Shown here: positions 14,681 through 23,454 of the stretch, in pieces
Position numbering within the stretch: position 1 is the first letter of the stretch
How the letters are laid out: every line of letters begins with the position of its first letter
Virus record (IMG/VR): IMGVR_UViG_3300046727_000107
Coordinates: 1-45,293 of that record
Origin: a virus
Length of the DNA: 45,293 nucleotides
Direction: 5' to 3' (one strand)
Position numbers and translations under genes: made by a program
Notes under the pieces: model-generated
Databases searched by the model: none
What the model saw: the letters and a program-made list of their open reading frames with translations, nothing else
Told to the model about the DNA's origin: nothing

Positions 14681-14968
14681 ATGGCACTCGCGACCTTCGG
14701 ATCGAACGCGCAGACGACGCTGTCAGCGCTGCTGTGGAAGTCGTCGTCGCCGATCGCCGACATCGCGTCGATCTGCAACGGCATCAAGAACGACCTGAAC
14801 ACGCCAGATGGATGCAAAGGCGCGTTCGCCAACAACGGCATTCTCTATGTGCCGAATCGGGGCGTCTTGAAGTTGCGTCCTGGTGATTGGGTCGCGCTCA
14901 CTTCAACGGGGTTTCCGATCCTGCTCAGTGCCGCGGCGGTCGCGGCCGACTTCACGCACAATCCATAA
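14681..14968 (+). CDS. Hypothetical virion-region protein, 95 aa
   Basis: AGAGGAG 6 bases upstream supports the ATG at 14681. The first half is Ser/Ala-rich and helical, the second (NGILYVPNRGVLKLRPGDWV, about 51-70) is beta-like. The GVLKLRPGDW segment is common in small head decoration or head-completion proteins, but that is only a resemblance. Located between capsid and adaptor genes, it is likely a head component. I do not recognise the family. Confidence 0.65.
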   Translation: MALATFGSNAQTTLSALLWKSSSPIADIASICNGIKNDLNTPDGCKGAFANNGILYVPNRGVLKLRPGDWVALTSTGFPILLSAAAVAADFTHNP

Positions 14969-14979
14969 CAGGAGTTTTC

Positions 14980-15402
14980 ATGGCCAAAACGCCGTCCAAG
15001 GGTCACGCTTCGATCACGGTCATCGACCCCACGACATTGACCGACGAAGATCGAGCGTCCTTGCGCGCGCGTGCGGCCAAGGCCGTCGATCTCGAAGTTA
15101 AGCAGGCAACCATCGACGCGATGTACGAGCAGTTCCTCAAGGAGGAGCGCCAGCAGCGCAATCCGGTCGACGAGATCAAGTACATCCAGCTCGATCTCGC
15201 CGCACACTCCGACCGCATCATGCTCGACGGCACGGTCTATTTCCACGGTACGACCTATGCGGTGCCGCGCCGCGTCTACGAGGTGCTGCGCGAGACGGTG
15301 CAGAACGGCTGGCGCCACGAGCGCGAGTCGGAGGGCAAGCTCAACCGCAACGCCTACCGCAAGCCGATTGCGCCGGTACTGAGTGGCCGGGGTGCTGCGT
15401 AA
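14980..15402 (+). CDS. Hypothetical virion-region protein, 140 aa
   Basis: The ATG at 14980 has CAGGAG 6 bases upstream. The first half is a charged helix (KAVDLEVKQATIDAMYEQFL about 31-50); the second has YIQLDLAAHSDRIMLDGTVY and a FHGTTYAVPRRVYEVLRE block. The FHG-x-TY-x-V stretch is often seen in phage structural proteins of unknown function. The stop overlaps the next start (TAATG), indicating coupled translation. Confidence 0.65.
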   Translation: MAKTPSKGHASITVIDPTTLTDEDRASLRARAAKAVDLEVKQATIDAMYEQFLKEERQQRNPVDEIKYIQLDLAAHSDRIMLDGTVYFHGTTYAVPRRVYEVLRETVQNGWRHERESEGKLNRNAYRKPIAPVLSGRGAA

Positions 15403-15827
15403 TGAACGACACCGTCAAGCTCCCCGAGGCAGCGGCGCTCGGCATTTCGGTGCAGCTAGAATTCCCCGGTGGCACGCTGGTGTTCCAGACGCATGTGCCA
15501 CAGGAGACCAGCAAGACGGACCTCGACGCGCTCACCGACAAGGTGATCGCGGTGGCCGATCGGCAGCGTGCCAAGAACACCGTGACCGAGTTGAAGCGCA
15601 ACAAGGAGTCGCAGCTTGCGCAGTTGCTGAATCTGCGCGAGGACCGCGACCGGATCGATGCGCAGATAGAGGCGCCAGCGGAAGACGGCCGGCGCAAGCC
15701 AAAGCCGGATCAGTCGCAGGTGCGTGCGCGCGAGCAGTCGGTGGTGATGGAGCAGAAGCTCGTCGACATCATCAAGCGCATGGACGAGCAGATCGCCGAA
15801 GCGGAAGGCATCATAGCGGGCAAGTAA
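15402..15827 (+). CDS. Coiled-coil protein, 141 aa
   Basis: After a short beta-like N-terminus (VQLEFPGGTLVFQTHVP, 17-33) the protein is mainly charged helix, with two coiled-coil candidate segments (about 55-90 and 110-138) split by a Pro/Lys/Asp linker. Possible structural or assembly factor; no family recognised. It starts in the stop of the preceding gene and nearly abuts the adaptor gene. Confidence 0.65.
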   Translation: MNDTVKLPEAAALGISVQLEFPGGTLVFQTHVPQETSKTDLDALTDKVIAVADRQRAKNTVTELKRNKESQLAQLLNLREDRDRIDAQIEAPAEDGRRKPKPDQSQVRAREQSVVMEQKLVDIIKRMDEQIAEAEGIIAGK

Positions 15828-15828
15828 T

Positions 15829-16551
15829 GTGGCTCTCACGTACGCCCAGATCATCAATCTGTCCTGCCTGGTAGCGAAATGCCCTGGCTACGGCACGCTG
15901 GCCGGGCAACTGCTGACCAACATCCTTGACGATCTTTGCCGCAACTACGACTTCGACGTGGCCAAGGACACGTTCAGTTTCGCGTTCAATACGAGCATTG
16001 CCGGTGGTGCGGGACCGTTCCCACTGCCCGCCGACTTCCTGCGCTCCGACCAGAACGACGTGTTCTTCACGATCAGCGGCGTGCCCTATGTGATGATCGC
16101 GATCGGCAACGCCGCCTATGATGCGACGGTGAAGACGGCGGGCTTCAACTCCTACCCGATCTACTACACCACTAATATGGATGTGGCTCCTCCGACCATG
16201 GAGGTGTGGCCGCCCGCGAGCGGATCATACCCGGTCACGGTGCGCTATCGCCGGCTGATGCCGAGCGTGGCGACGCCCGAGAGCGACACGACGATCCCAT
16301 GGTTCCCCAACCAGACATATTTGCGCCAGCAGCTCACCGGTGAATTGTGCCAGCTCACGGGCGACACGCGCGCGGCTGAGATGCTCGGCGACGATGAACG
16401 CGCGACGCCGAACGGCGCAGGCGTTATCTTGCGCAAATATCTCAAGCTGAAGGACAACGCGGCGAACACGCAAAAGTCGGTGCAGCGCGACCGGCGGCGA
16501 TTCGGCAATAATTTTTCGGACCTGCGTAACACCAAAACCGTGGGGTGGTGA
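15829..16551 (+). CDS. Head-tail adaptor, T7 gp11-like, 240 aa
   Basis: A GTG start follows the previous stop directly. The N-terminal helices (IINLSCLVAKCPGYGTLAGQ, DDLCRNYDFDVAKDTF) and the middle beta region with PFPLPADFLRSDQNDVFF (63-80) and MEVWPPASGSYPVTVRYRRL (about 124-143) match the layout of tail tubular protein A and related adaptors. These sit between portal and tail nozzle. It is slightly longer than T7 gp11 (196). The gene order adaptor then nozzle agrees. Stop and next start overlap as TGATG. Confidence 0.75.
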   Translation: MALTYAQIINLSCLVAKCPGYGTLAGQLLTNILDDLCRNYDFDVAKDTFSFAFNTSIAGGAGPFPLPADFLRSDQNDVFFTISGVPYVMIAIGNAAYDATVKTAGFNSYPIYYTTNMDVAPPTMEVWPPASGSYPVTVRYRRLMPSVATPESDTTIPWFPNQTYLRQQLTGELCQLTGDTRAAEMLGDDERATPNGAGVILRKYLKLKDNAANTQKSVQRDRRRFGNNFSDLRNTKTVGW

Positions 16552-18182
16552 TGGCGCTCCGCAACTCCTCACCGATGAAGTGGATGCCGCGGGGCGTGTC
16601 TGACACGCTCGACGCGACGAATTCATTCACCGGCGCGATGCGGACGTTGCAGAACCTGATCCGCGATCCGACGACGTTGGGGATCTGGGTCTGCCGGCCG
16701 GCGGCGATTCAGCAGACGGCGTTCGGTGGCTTCCCGGCGACCGGATTCGTGTCGTGGTTCGAGGTGATCGGCAATCAGATCTACGGATTGGTTGCCGGAA
16801 CGACCTTTGCTGGACGCGATTTGCCGTTCTGTTATGATTTTGCCACCGGCAATTTCATCGCAGTCACTGGCGCGACGGCGGCGAATACGCCGCTGAGTCC
16901 GGCTGCATCAGGTGCATGGCACCCGCCGATCGGCGCGCTGGTCGGCGTCAAGCTGGTGGTGACGCATCCGGGTTTCCAGGGCGGCGCAACGCCGTTCTTC
17001 GGCTGGTTCGACGTCACCAATCCGGCGGCGCCGACGTGGAACGCTGGCAATACGGCGACCAATGCGTTGCCGACTGTGCCGCGCTCGGTGTTCCAGTTCG
17101 GCAATCGTGCCTATTTCGCCAGCGGTCGTTACCTCGTTTTCACTGACGTGCTTGACCCGTTGACCGTGACGAACGCCACGCAGGCGCTAACGCTCGGCGA
17201 TAACCAGCCGATCACGGCACTTGGTGGCCTCCCAGCCGGGACGCTCACCGGCGGCATCGTGCAGACGCTCATCGTGTTCAAGAGCGAGAGCAACCCGATG
17301 CAGATCTACCAGGTCACCGGGGATGCGACCAACGTTCCGAGCCCGCTCAGTATCAACAATTTCCCGGTCGCGACTGGCACGCTGTCGCCGCTGTCGATCT
17401 GCTCGACGCCGAAAGGCATGGCATTCCTCGCGCCTGACGGGTTGCGCATCATCGATTTTGCCATCCAGGTCAGTGACCCGCTCAACATCGACGGTTCAGG
17501 CATCGCTGTTCCGTTCCTCTATGCCGTCGAGCCGAGCCGCGTGTGCGCGGCGTGCAACGGCAACATCATGCGGATCTCGACGCAGAACGGCTATGCGGTT
17601 GGATCGCCGTTCGAGGAATACTGGTTCGATTTTAAGTACAGTCAATGGAGTGGTCCACACACGTTCCCGGCTTCGCTGATCAAGCCCTATAGTGACCAGT
17701 TCGTGATGGCGCCGCAGAGCGTGTTGCAGAAACTGTTCACCAGCGACGTGCGGCAGAAGTCGACCAGCACCTATGTCGAGAACGGCGCGCAACTGTCCTT
17801 CATCTGGCAGACGCCGATGCTGCCGAACAAAGATACGATGTCCGAATACAACATGATCGAGACCACGGTCGACATCGCCTACCCGCCGACGCAGCTCGCG
17901 TTCGTGGCTTCATGCGGTGACGAAAACAATACGCTGTTCGACAGCGTCAGTCTTTTGCCCAGTGGCAACCCGACGCTGTGGGGTTCGTTCAACTGGGGAC
18001 AGGCACCGTGGCTCGGCGCCGCGAACGCGCTGACGGCGCGGCAGTTGCCGTGGCATCAGCCGATCACGTTCCAGCGTATCTATGTAGGACTGAGCGGCGA
18101 TTGCAGCGGCGCGCTGAAGATCGGCTCGTTGCGGATGCGTTACGAAGAACTTGGCTATCTCCTCCAAATACCGGCGGCCTGA
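16551..18182 (+). CDS. Tail nozzle/hub-like structural protein, 543 aa
   Basis: A large beta-rich protein directly after the adaptor, in the position of T7 gp12 (tail tubular protein B) or P22 gp10. Repeated strand-rich blocks suggest a propeller-like fold, for example WFEVIGNQIYGLVAG, FQFGNRAYFASGRYLVFTD and GMAFLAPDGLRIIDF. The C-terminal part has IKIGSLRMRYEELGY-like strands. It is shorter than T7 gp12 (794). The conserved N-terminal NSSPMKWMPRGVSD stretch is typical of podovirus tail proteins at this locus. Function follows mainly from position. Confidence 0.65.
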   Translation: MALRNSSPMKWMPRGVSDTLDATNSFTGAMRTLQNLIRDPTTLGIWVCRPAAIQQTAFGGFPATGFVSWFEVIGNQIYGLVAGTTFAGRDLPFCYDFATGNFIAVTGATAANTPLSPAASGAWHPPIGALVGVKLVVTHPGFQGGATPFFGWFDVTNPAAPTWNAGNTATNALPTVPRSVFQFGNRAYFASGRYLVFTDVLDPLTVTNATQALTLGDNQPITALGGLPAGTLTGGIVQTLIVFKSESNPMQIYQVTGDATNVPSPLSINNFPVATGTLSPLSICSTPKGMAFLAPDGLRIIDFAIQVSDPLNIDGSGIAVPFLYAVEPSRVCAACNGNIMRISTQNGYAVGSPFEEYWFDFKYSQWSGPHTFPASLIKPYSDQFVMAPQSVLQKLFTSDVRQKSTSTYVENGAQLSFIWQTPMLPNKDTMSEYNMIETTVDIAYPPTQLAFVASCGDENNTLFDSVSLLPSGNPTLWGSFNWGQAPWLGAANALTARQLPWHQPITFQRIYVGLSGDCSGALKIGSLRMRYEELGYLLQIPAA

Positions 18183-18183
18183 T

Positions 18184-19293
18184 ATGTACAAATGGAAGTG
18201 GGTTGCACTGCTGATTGCCATCATCGCTGCGGGGCCGGTCGGCTTCGCGGTTGGTCAAATCGTCCCTGCCCTGCCGTTCCAGTTGCAGAACAACACCGTC
18301 GCCGACGCCACGCAGGTGATGGCGAACTTCAACCAGCTCCTCAATAACGTCAACACCAACGCAGCGAAGAACGGCAGTAACAGCGACATCACGGCGTTGC
18401 TCGGGCTGACGACGCCGCTTGCACCGGGAGTCGGCGGCACAACGACGTTCACCGGCGGAACGTCGGGCGGTAGCGCGAATGCACAGACGGTCACGCCGGT
18501 GGTGCCGAGCACGTTCTCGCTGGTAGTCGGATCACGCGTCGTGTTCGTTGCCGGGTTTGCCAATACGGCGGCGATGACGCTGAATGTGGCGGCGAGCGGT
18601 GCCAAGGCGGTGTTCCGCAAGACACAGCTTGGTCCGGTAACGACGGCCGGCGGTGAACTAAACGCGGGAGACGTCGTCGAAGTCATCTACGACGGTACGC
18701 AGTTCCAGCTAATGGGTCCACCGACAGTCGTCGGCGAGATCAAGGACTACACCAGCACGGTAGCACCGGCGGGCCATCTCATTGCCGATGGGAGCTGCGT
18801 TTCGCAGACGACGTACGCGGCCCTGTTTTCCGTATACAGTGTGCAGTGGGGCTCTTGTGGCGGCGGCTTGTTCGCGCTCCCCGATACGCGCGGCCGTGTC
18901 ATGGCAGGACAGGATCTCAACGCTGGCCGTTTGAACGCTGGTGGCAGCAATTGCGGCACCGGCGGCACCGCAGCGATGACCGCGGCCTGCGGTGCGCAGA
19001 ACGAAGTGATTAACCAGAATAACCTCCCCGCCGTGACATGGCCAAATACACTGGGAGTTACGCGCGGCGGTGCCGTTGCTCTCTCGGCGGCAGCCGGCGG
19101 CGTGCTCAACAACCAAGGCGTCGGCGGTGGCGCCAACGTGACGGGCGGTGGCGGTGCTTATAACATTGGTGCCATTACGGTCGTCGACACGCAGACGTTT
19201 GGGGTATCGGGTGGCGTTACGTCGGGCGGCTCCGGCTCCGCGCTGATTACCGTGCAGCCGACGCTCGTCGTCAACAAGATCATCAAGTATTGA
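18184..19293 (+). CDS. Exported tail-collar fibre protein, 369 aa
   Basis: The ATG at 18184 is 2 bases after the preceding stop. The N-terminus has a signal or anchor sequence (WKW, then VALLIAIIAAGPVGFAVG to about 24). The middle has a fibre-like beta region. A phage tail-collar domain starts near residue 179: VGEIKDYTSTVAPAGHLIAD, continuing through YAALFSVYS to FALPDTRGRVMAGQD. This domain is known from T4 gp12-like and other distal fibre proteins. The C-terminus is Gly/Val-rich. A host-binding role is likely; the leader peptide is unexpected for a virion fibre. Confidence 0.75.
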   Translation: MYKWKWVALLIAIIAAGPVGFAVGQIVPALPFQLQNNTVADATQVMANFNQLLNNVNTNAAKNGSNSDITALLGLTTPLAPGVGGTTTFTGGTSGGSANAQTVTPVVPSTFSLVVGSRVVFVAGFANTAAMTLNVAASGAKAVFRKTQLGPVTTAGGELNAGDVVEVIYDGTQFQLMGPPTVVGEIKDYTSTVAPAGHLIADGSCVSQTTYAALFSVYSVQWGSCGGGLFALPDTRGRVMAGQDLNAGRLNAGGSNCGTGGTAAMTAACGAQNEVINQNNLPAVTWPNTLGVTRGGAVALSAAAGGVLNNQGVGGGANVTGGGGAYNIGAITVVDTQTFGVSGGVTSGGSGSALITVQPTLVVNKIIKY

Positions 19294-19355
19294 CCCTAAG
19301 ACGGGTCGCGCGTACAAGTTCACCAATGGGCTGAGCCCGACAGATGGAGGCTGGA

Positions 19356-19979
19356 ATGAATTTCCGAAAACTGGCGGCCGCGGCCGTTCTCGCGCTCTCC
19401 ATCGGCGGTATCGCAGTTGCGGCCAATCTTCCGCTCTATACCGGCCCAGCCGGGACCAACCCCACGGCCGACTGGCCTCCGGGGCTCGGCACCATCAACC
19501 AGGTCGTGCAGGCGGTCAACGGCGGCACCGGCGGCCTGATCAACGCGCAGACGGCTTCGGTCGGCACCGGCGCGGACACGACCGAGGACGTGCTCCAGAC
19601 CTATACGCTCCCGGCGAATACGCTCAGCGTCGCCGGCCAGTCGCTGCGCATCACCTGCCCCTACTCGACCGGCGCGACCGCGAACAATAAGACGGTCAAG
19701 CTTTACTTCGGAGGTTCGTCGGTCTCCACCGGCGTGATCGCCGCCAACGCGCAGCAGGGCTATCTCCAGCTCATCGTGATGCGCACGGCCGCAGCGACGC
19801 AGGGCGTGTTCGCGAGCGGCGTCGGCGGCACCGGCTCGGTCTCGCCGATCGCCGTGACCTACACCGCCGGCACCGATGCGCTGACCGCCGGTGTCGTGAT
19901 CAAGTGTACCGGCACCAACGGCACTGCGGCGGCGAACGACGTTATCGCGCGCGGCATGATCACCGAGCTGATCAAGTAA
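19356..19979 (+). CDS. Exported beta-rich protein with Sec signal peptide, 207 aa
   Basis: GGAGGCTGGA precedes the ATG at 19356; an ATG 12 bases earlier in the same frame is less likely. Signal: FRKLAAAAVLALSIGGIAVA, cleavage before AN (about 22-23). The mature part starts with LPLYTGPAG, reminiscent of QPLFTGG after the signal of the protein at 6399-6734, and then reads as a jelly-roll-like beta sandwich with repeated ITCPYSTG and KLYFGG strands. Such folds occur in tail tip or decoration proteins. It is the fifth exported product in the structural operon. Function unknown. Confidence 0.7.
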   Translation: MNFRKLAAAAVLALSIGGIAVAANLPLYTGPAGTNPTADWPPGLGTINQVVQAVNGGTGGLINAQTASVGTGADTTEDVLQTYTLPANTLSVAGQSLRITCPYSTGATANNKTVKLYFGGSSVSTGVIAANAQQGYLQLIVMRTAAATQGVFASGVGGTGSVSPIAVTYTAGTDALTAGVVIKCTGTNGTAAANDVIARGMITELIK

Positions 19980-19980
19980 G

Positions 19981-20196
19981 GTGCGGTTTACGCGGGAGCA
20001 GTGGTTCGCGCTTCCGCTTAGTTCGCGGCAACAGTTCTGGGAAGAGACGGACTATTCTCGAAACGAACCTTCGTCCGAACTGCGGGCGAAAATCATGGAG
20101 TGCTGCAATGGCCGAGTCGAACATGCTCAAGGGGCTCACCAAGTCGTGCCCGCCACCCCCGAGCGACAAGCCCAAGGGCGAGAGCGTGAACAGTGA
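19981..20196 (+). CDS. Small hypothetical protein, 71 aa
   Basis: GTG start directly after the previous gene. The first 40 residues (FTREQWFALPLSSRQQFWEE then YSRNEPSSELRAKI) look like a genuine soluble domain. The last 30 are of less natural composition because that DNA is shared with another frame (20108-20254). The stop overlaps the GTG start of the GNAT-like gene. No strong ribosome site; function unknown. Confidence 0.45.
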   Translation: MRFTREQWFALPLSSRQQFWEETDYSRNEPSSELRAKIMECCNGRVEHAQGAHQVVPATPERQAQGREREQ

Positions 20197-20254
20197 ATCA
20201 ACACGTACCACTGCCGCCACCAGCCCCAAGTCGCTCGGCCCGCGCTGCGCCTAG
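20108..20254 (+). CDS. Possible overlapping small protein, 48 aa
   Basis: An ATG at 20108 is preceded by GGAG 7 bases upstream, a better ribosome site than either overlapping gene has. The peptide begins MAESNMLKGLTKSCPPPPSD and continues Ser/Pro/Lys-rich. It overlaps the end of the 71-aa gene and the start of the GNAT-like gene, so three frames would be used around 20193-20196. Its composition is low in complexity, and it may instead be a remnant. Confidence 0.3.
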   Translation: MAESNMLKGLTKSCPPPPSDKPKGESVNSESTRTTAATSPKSLGPRCA

Positions 20255-20726
20255 GCGCAAGCTGACCTACACCTGGGAGCCGTTCTCGCAGATCATCCGC
20301 GAGGTGGCGCCGCTGTTTCAGGACCACTGGCACGAGCTGGCGCTCAACCAGGAGGCCATCCCGCTCGACCCCGACTATGACCGGTATCTGGTCTACGAAC
20401 AGGTCGGCATTCTGCACATCCTGACCGCGCGCACGCCGGAGCACGGCCGCCTCGTCGGCTACGCGTTCTGCATGCTCGGCCCACATCTGCACTATGCCAG
20501 CACGCAGTTCGCCCAGTTCGACATGTTCTGGCTCGACCCCAAGCAGCGCATCGGGTGGAACGGCATCCGGCTGATCAAGTACGCCGAGAAGCGGATGGCG
20601 GATCTCGGCGCCAAGGTGATGGCCGGCGCGGTCAAGCGGCATTTCGCCGATGGCAGGGTAGGTGCATTGTTCGAATTTCTCGGTTATAGTCCGATCGAGA
20701 CGAACTTCGCCAAGCGGATCGGGTAG
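20193..20726 (+). CDS. GNAT-fold protein, virion acetyltransferase-like, 177 aa
   Basis: From residue 25 the chain has a GNAT-like order: a helix after YTWEPFSQIIREVAP, then strand YLVYEQVGILHILTA, strand GRLVGYAFCMLGPHLHY, a VxxxxR-like helix region WLDPKQRIGWNGIRLIKYAE and the closing strands GALFEFLGYSPIETNFA. Similar proteins precede the internal virion proteins in many podoviruses, and T7 gp13 lies in the same position. Whether it binds acetyl-CoA is uncertain. The N-terminal 24 residues (Pro/Ala/Arg-rich) are encoded in the overlap zone; GTG start within the previous stop (GTGA). Confidence 0.7.
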   Translation: MNQHVPLPPPAPSRSARAAPRRKLTYTWEPFSQIIREVAPLFQDHWHELALNQEAIPLDPDYDRYLVYEQVGILHILTARTPEHGRLVGYAFCMLGPHLHYASTQFAQFDMFWLDPKQRIGWNGIRLIKYAEKRMADLGAKVMAGAVKRHFADGRVGALFEFLGYSPIETNFAKRIG

Positions 20727-20731
20727 CAGCC

Positions 20732-21721
20732 ATGGGCATGTTGGCAGGTGGTGTCGGGCTGGCAGGCTCCATCATGGGCCTGCTCGGAGGCTCCCCGGCG
20801 GACAACGTCCAGCGTCCGCCGATGTTCAACATGCCCTACATGAACGAAGCGGCGGGCAACGCCTACAGCACCAATACCGCGCTTGGCGGGATGCCGAACG
20901 TGGCGGCGAACCAGTTGCCGCAGTACCAGGGTATCACCAACAATCTGCTCAACAACCCGTTCGCCGGCCAGTACCTGCAAGGCCAGCAGGGAGCGGCCAG
21001 TCTCGGCGCGGGCGCCGCGGGCTCGGCTTACGGCATGGGCAACTTCCTGACCCAGATGGGGCAGGGGCTCTATCCCTACGCCGGGCAGGTGATGCAGGCC
21101 GGCTTCGACCCGCAGAATGCGCTGTACGATCGCACGCAGCACCAGCTCCAGGAGCAGACGCGCGCCGGGCAGGCCGCGCGCGGGCTCGGCGTGTCGCCGT
21201 TCGGCGCCGGGCTGGAGAACAAGGCCATGTCCGATTTCAACATCGACTGGCAGAACAACCAGCTTCAGCGCATGGCGACCGCGGGCCAGAGCGCCAGTGG
21301 CCTGATCGGCACCGGCAACCAGACGATCGGCCAGGGCGTCGGCATGATGGGCGCCGCGCCGGGCATGCTCAGCAGCACCAGTATGCTGCCCTATACGGCC
21401 TACAACACGATCGGGCAGAATCAGTACAACGCGCTGAACCAGAACAGCGCGGCCGGCGCGCAGGCGCAGGTGGCGCCGCAGCAGCAGTTCCAGAACTGGC
21501 TGAGCTATCTCGGGACCGGCAATCAGGCCGGCGGCGTCGCTAACAACAACTTCACCGGCGGGCTCAACCAGGCCGGCATGAGCTTCAACCAGAACCAGAT
21601 TCTGGGGCAAAATCTCGGCAACAGCATCGCCGGCATGGGCAAGGCGATGGGTGGTGGATCGGGCGGGAGCAGCTTCATGCCGTCGTCGTCCTTCATGAAC
21701 AACTCGTGGGGCTGGGGATGA
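20732..21721 (+). CDS. Internal virion protein candidate (ejection), 329 aa
   Basis: Very rich in Gly, Gln, Asn, Ala and Met. It starts with a hydrophobic segment MLAGGVGLAGSIMGLLGG (3-20), which could insert in a membrane. A helical middle follows with LYDRTQHQLQEQTRAGQAAR (about 131-150), then low-complexity NQ/G repeats. Position and composition fit the smaller ejection proteins of podoviruses (T7 gp14 class), which form a channel for DNA entry. Assigned from context; sequence families here are poorly conserved. The next gene starts in its stop (ATGA). Confidence 0.65.
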   Translation: MGMLAGGVGLAGSIMGLLGGSPADNVQRPPMFNMPYMNEAAGNAYSTNTALGGMPNVAANQLPQYQGITNNLLNNPFAGQYLQGQQGAASLGAGAAGSAYGMGNFLTQMGQGLYPYAGQVMQAGFDPQNALYDRTQHQLQEQTRAGQAARGLGVSPFGAGLENKAMSDFNIDWQNNQLQRMATAGQSASGLIGTGNQTIGQGVGMMGAAPGMLSSTSMLPYTAYNTIGQNQYNALNQNSAAGAQAQVAPQQQFQNWLSYLGTGNQAGGVANNNFTGGLNQAGMSFNQNQILGQNLGNSIAGMGKAMGGGSGGSSFMPSSSFMNNSWGWG

Positions 21722-23454
21722 ACCTGTCAGGTCTCGGAGCCGGGCTCGGCGCGGTTGGTGGTGGTTACCAGCAGGGGATGCTGGCCAACAACCAGATCGA
21801 GGCCGGGCAGCTCCAGAACGCCGAAGCGCAGGCCAAGCAGATCGGCATGGCCGCGTACTTCCGCGCGCTCCAGGGGCTCACCGGTGGTGCTGGTGGCCCT
21901 CCCGGCGGCGGTCAAGGTCCGCAAGCGCCGATGCCCGGCCAGCCGTCACAGCCCTCGCCTGCCCCGGCCCTTCCTCCGGGACCAGCCGGCCCCCCTGCCG
22001 TCATGGACCGGTCTGGCGTAGCGGCGCCTGATGCGCAGGGGGTGTACGGCCGCGGCGCGACGATGCAGACTCCTGGTGCGGAAGGCGGTGCGTTCCCTCA
22101 AGCGCCACCGCCCGGCATGCAGAGTGCTCCGGCAGCGATGCCGCAGCAGGGACCGGGTGGGCCTTCGACCCCGGGGGTACCGCCCGGTCCTGGTGATCAA
22201 ACGGACGGGCAGGGAGGCCTGCGCCTGACGTGGCAGGGCATCGCGCATTCGATCAAGGCGAACAATCCCGGCGTGAACGATCTCGCGCTGGCGCACGCGG
22301 TCGACAAGTTCGTGCCGATGATGGCGGCGCAGAGCCAAGCCGAGTGGCGCAACCTGCGCACCGAGATGATGGGCCAGATCGCCGACGTGAAGTCGCAGGC
22401 GTGGCGGGACACCGCGGCGACACGGGCCGATGCCGCGCGCGATGTCGCCGGTACACGCGCCGGCGCGTCGAACTACAGCGCCGATGCGCGCGAGCGCAGC
22501 CAGTCGGCCGCCGAGACGGGCCGTCAAGGTCGCTTCGACACCAGCGAGGACCGTCGCCGCGATGCGATGGACCAGCGCGACCAGCAGTTCCAGCAACGTG
22601 AGCAGCGGCTCCAGGACAGTCTGAAGCTGCGCACCGACAGCACATGGGCGCGGCTGGACCAGCAGAAGCAGCAGTTCGAGCAGCGCATCGCGCAGGGCGA
22701 TCGGCGCCAGGCGGTGACCGAGTGGCGTGCCACGGTCGACGCGCAGCACAAGTACGCGATGGAGAAGATCCTGTCGGCGCGCGACATGAAGCCGGCCGAG
22801 CGCCAGCAGATGATCGCGGACCAGAATGGCTGGTACACCGGCCAGATCGAACGCATGAAGAACCTGACGTCGCAGCAGGGCAACATGACCGATGGAGGCA
22901 GCAAAGTCATCAGCCAGACGGTCGAGAACGCGCCGGCCGGTGCGCAGGCGCTGCCTCCCGCGTTCAAGGCCGACCCGGATGGTACCAGTTACCAGAAGGG
23001 TGGCCAGACGTGGATCAAGCAGGGCGACAAGCTGATCATGAAGCCGGCTGGTACTGGCCCGCAGTCCATGAGTGACGAGCAGCCCGATCCGGTTCGTCCA
23101 GGCGCGCAGTATGCAGCGATGGACAATCGCCTGCCGCCAGACAAACCCGAAATGGGTGCGCGAGGGACTAGTAACGCAGGCGGTACAGGAAGCGGCAAAG
23201 TGGTTGCTCCTGACTACGGCAAGGGACGGCTGGAAAACCCGGAAGGTAACATCTGGTACGCATCTAAGCCGCTTGAAGCCATTCGACAAGAGACACGCGT
23301 TGACCATCTGCGCATGCGACTTGGGCAGCTTACGCGCGATAAAGCAGCGACCAAAAAGACAGGATACGACGTCGAGAGCAGCGACTACATGCATTACAAC
23401 ACCGAGATAAATGCCATTCGCGCTCGGTTGCGTGAGCTTTCCGGGGGCCAGTAA
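21718..23454 (+). CDS. Internal virion protein candidate, coiled-coil, 578 aa
   Basis: The ATG at 21718 overlaps the preceding stop as ATGA; four residues further upstream in the frame are not needed. Residues about 60-165 are a Pro/Gly/Gln-rich linker. From about 170 comes GLRLTWQGIAHSIKANNPGV and then a long charged helix (about 210-385) with many Arg/Gln/Asp, probably a coiled coil. A C-terminal region contains SYQKGGQTWIKQGDKLIMK, a short SH3-like strand pair. The plan suits an elongated ejection protein. Its stop overlaps the next start (TAATG). Confidence 0.65.
   Translation: MNLSGLGAGLGAVGGGYQQGMLANNQIEAGQLQNAEAQAKQIGMAAYFRALQGLTGGAGGPPGGGQGPQAPMPGQPSQPSPAPALPPGPAGPPAVMDRSGVAAPDAQGVYGRGATMQTPGAEGGAFPQAPPPGMQSAPAAMPQQGPGGPSTPGVPPGPGDQTDGQGGLRLTWQGIAHSIKANNPGVNDLALAHAVDKFVPMMAAQSQAEWRNLRTEMMGQIADVKSQAWRDTAATRADAARDVAGTRAGASNYSADARERSQSAAETGRQGRFDTSEDRRRDAMDQRDQQFQQREQRLQDSLKLRTDSTWARLDQQKQQFEQRIAQGDRRQAVTEWRATVDAQHKYAMEKILSARDMKPAERQQMIADQNGWYTGQIERMKNLTSQQGNMTDGGSKVISQTVENAPAGAQALPPAFKADPDGTSYQKGGQTWIKQGDKLIMKPAGTGPQSMSDEQPDPVRPGAQYAAMDNRLPPDKPEMGARGTSNAGGTGSGKVVAPDYGKGRLENPEGNIWYASKPLEAIRQETRVDHLRMRLGQLTRDKAATKKTGYDVESSDYMHYNTEINAIRARLRELSGGQ

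Noticed and set aside
21946-23394. 482-codon minus-strand frame opposite the internal virion protein
   Set aside because: Shadow of the sense gene, which has its own ribosome context and overlaps its neighbours in the expected way.
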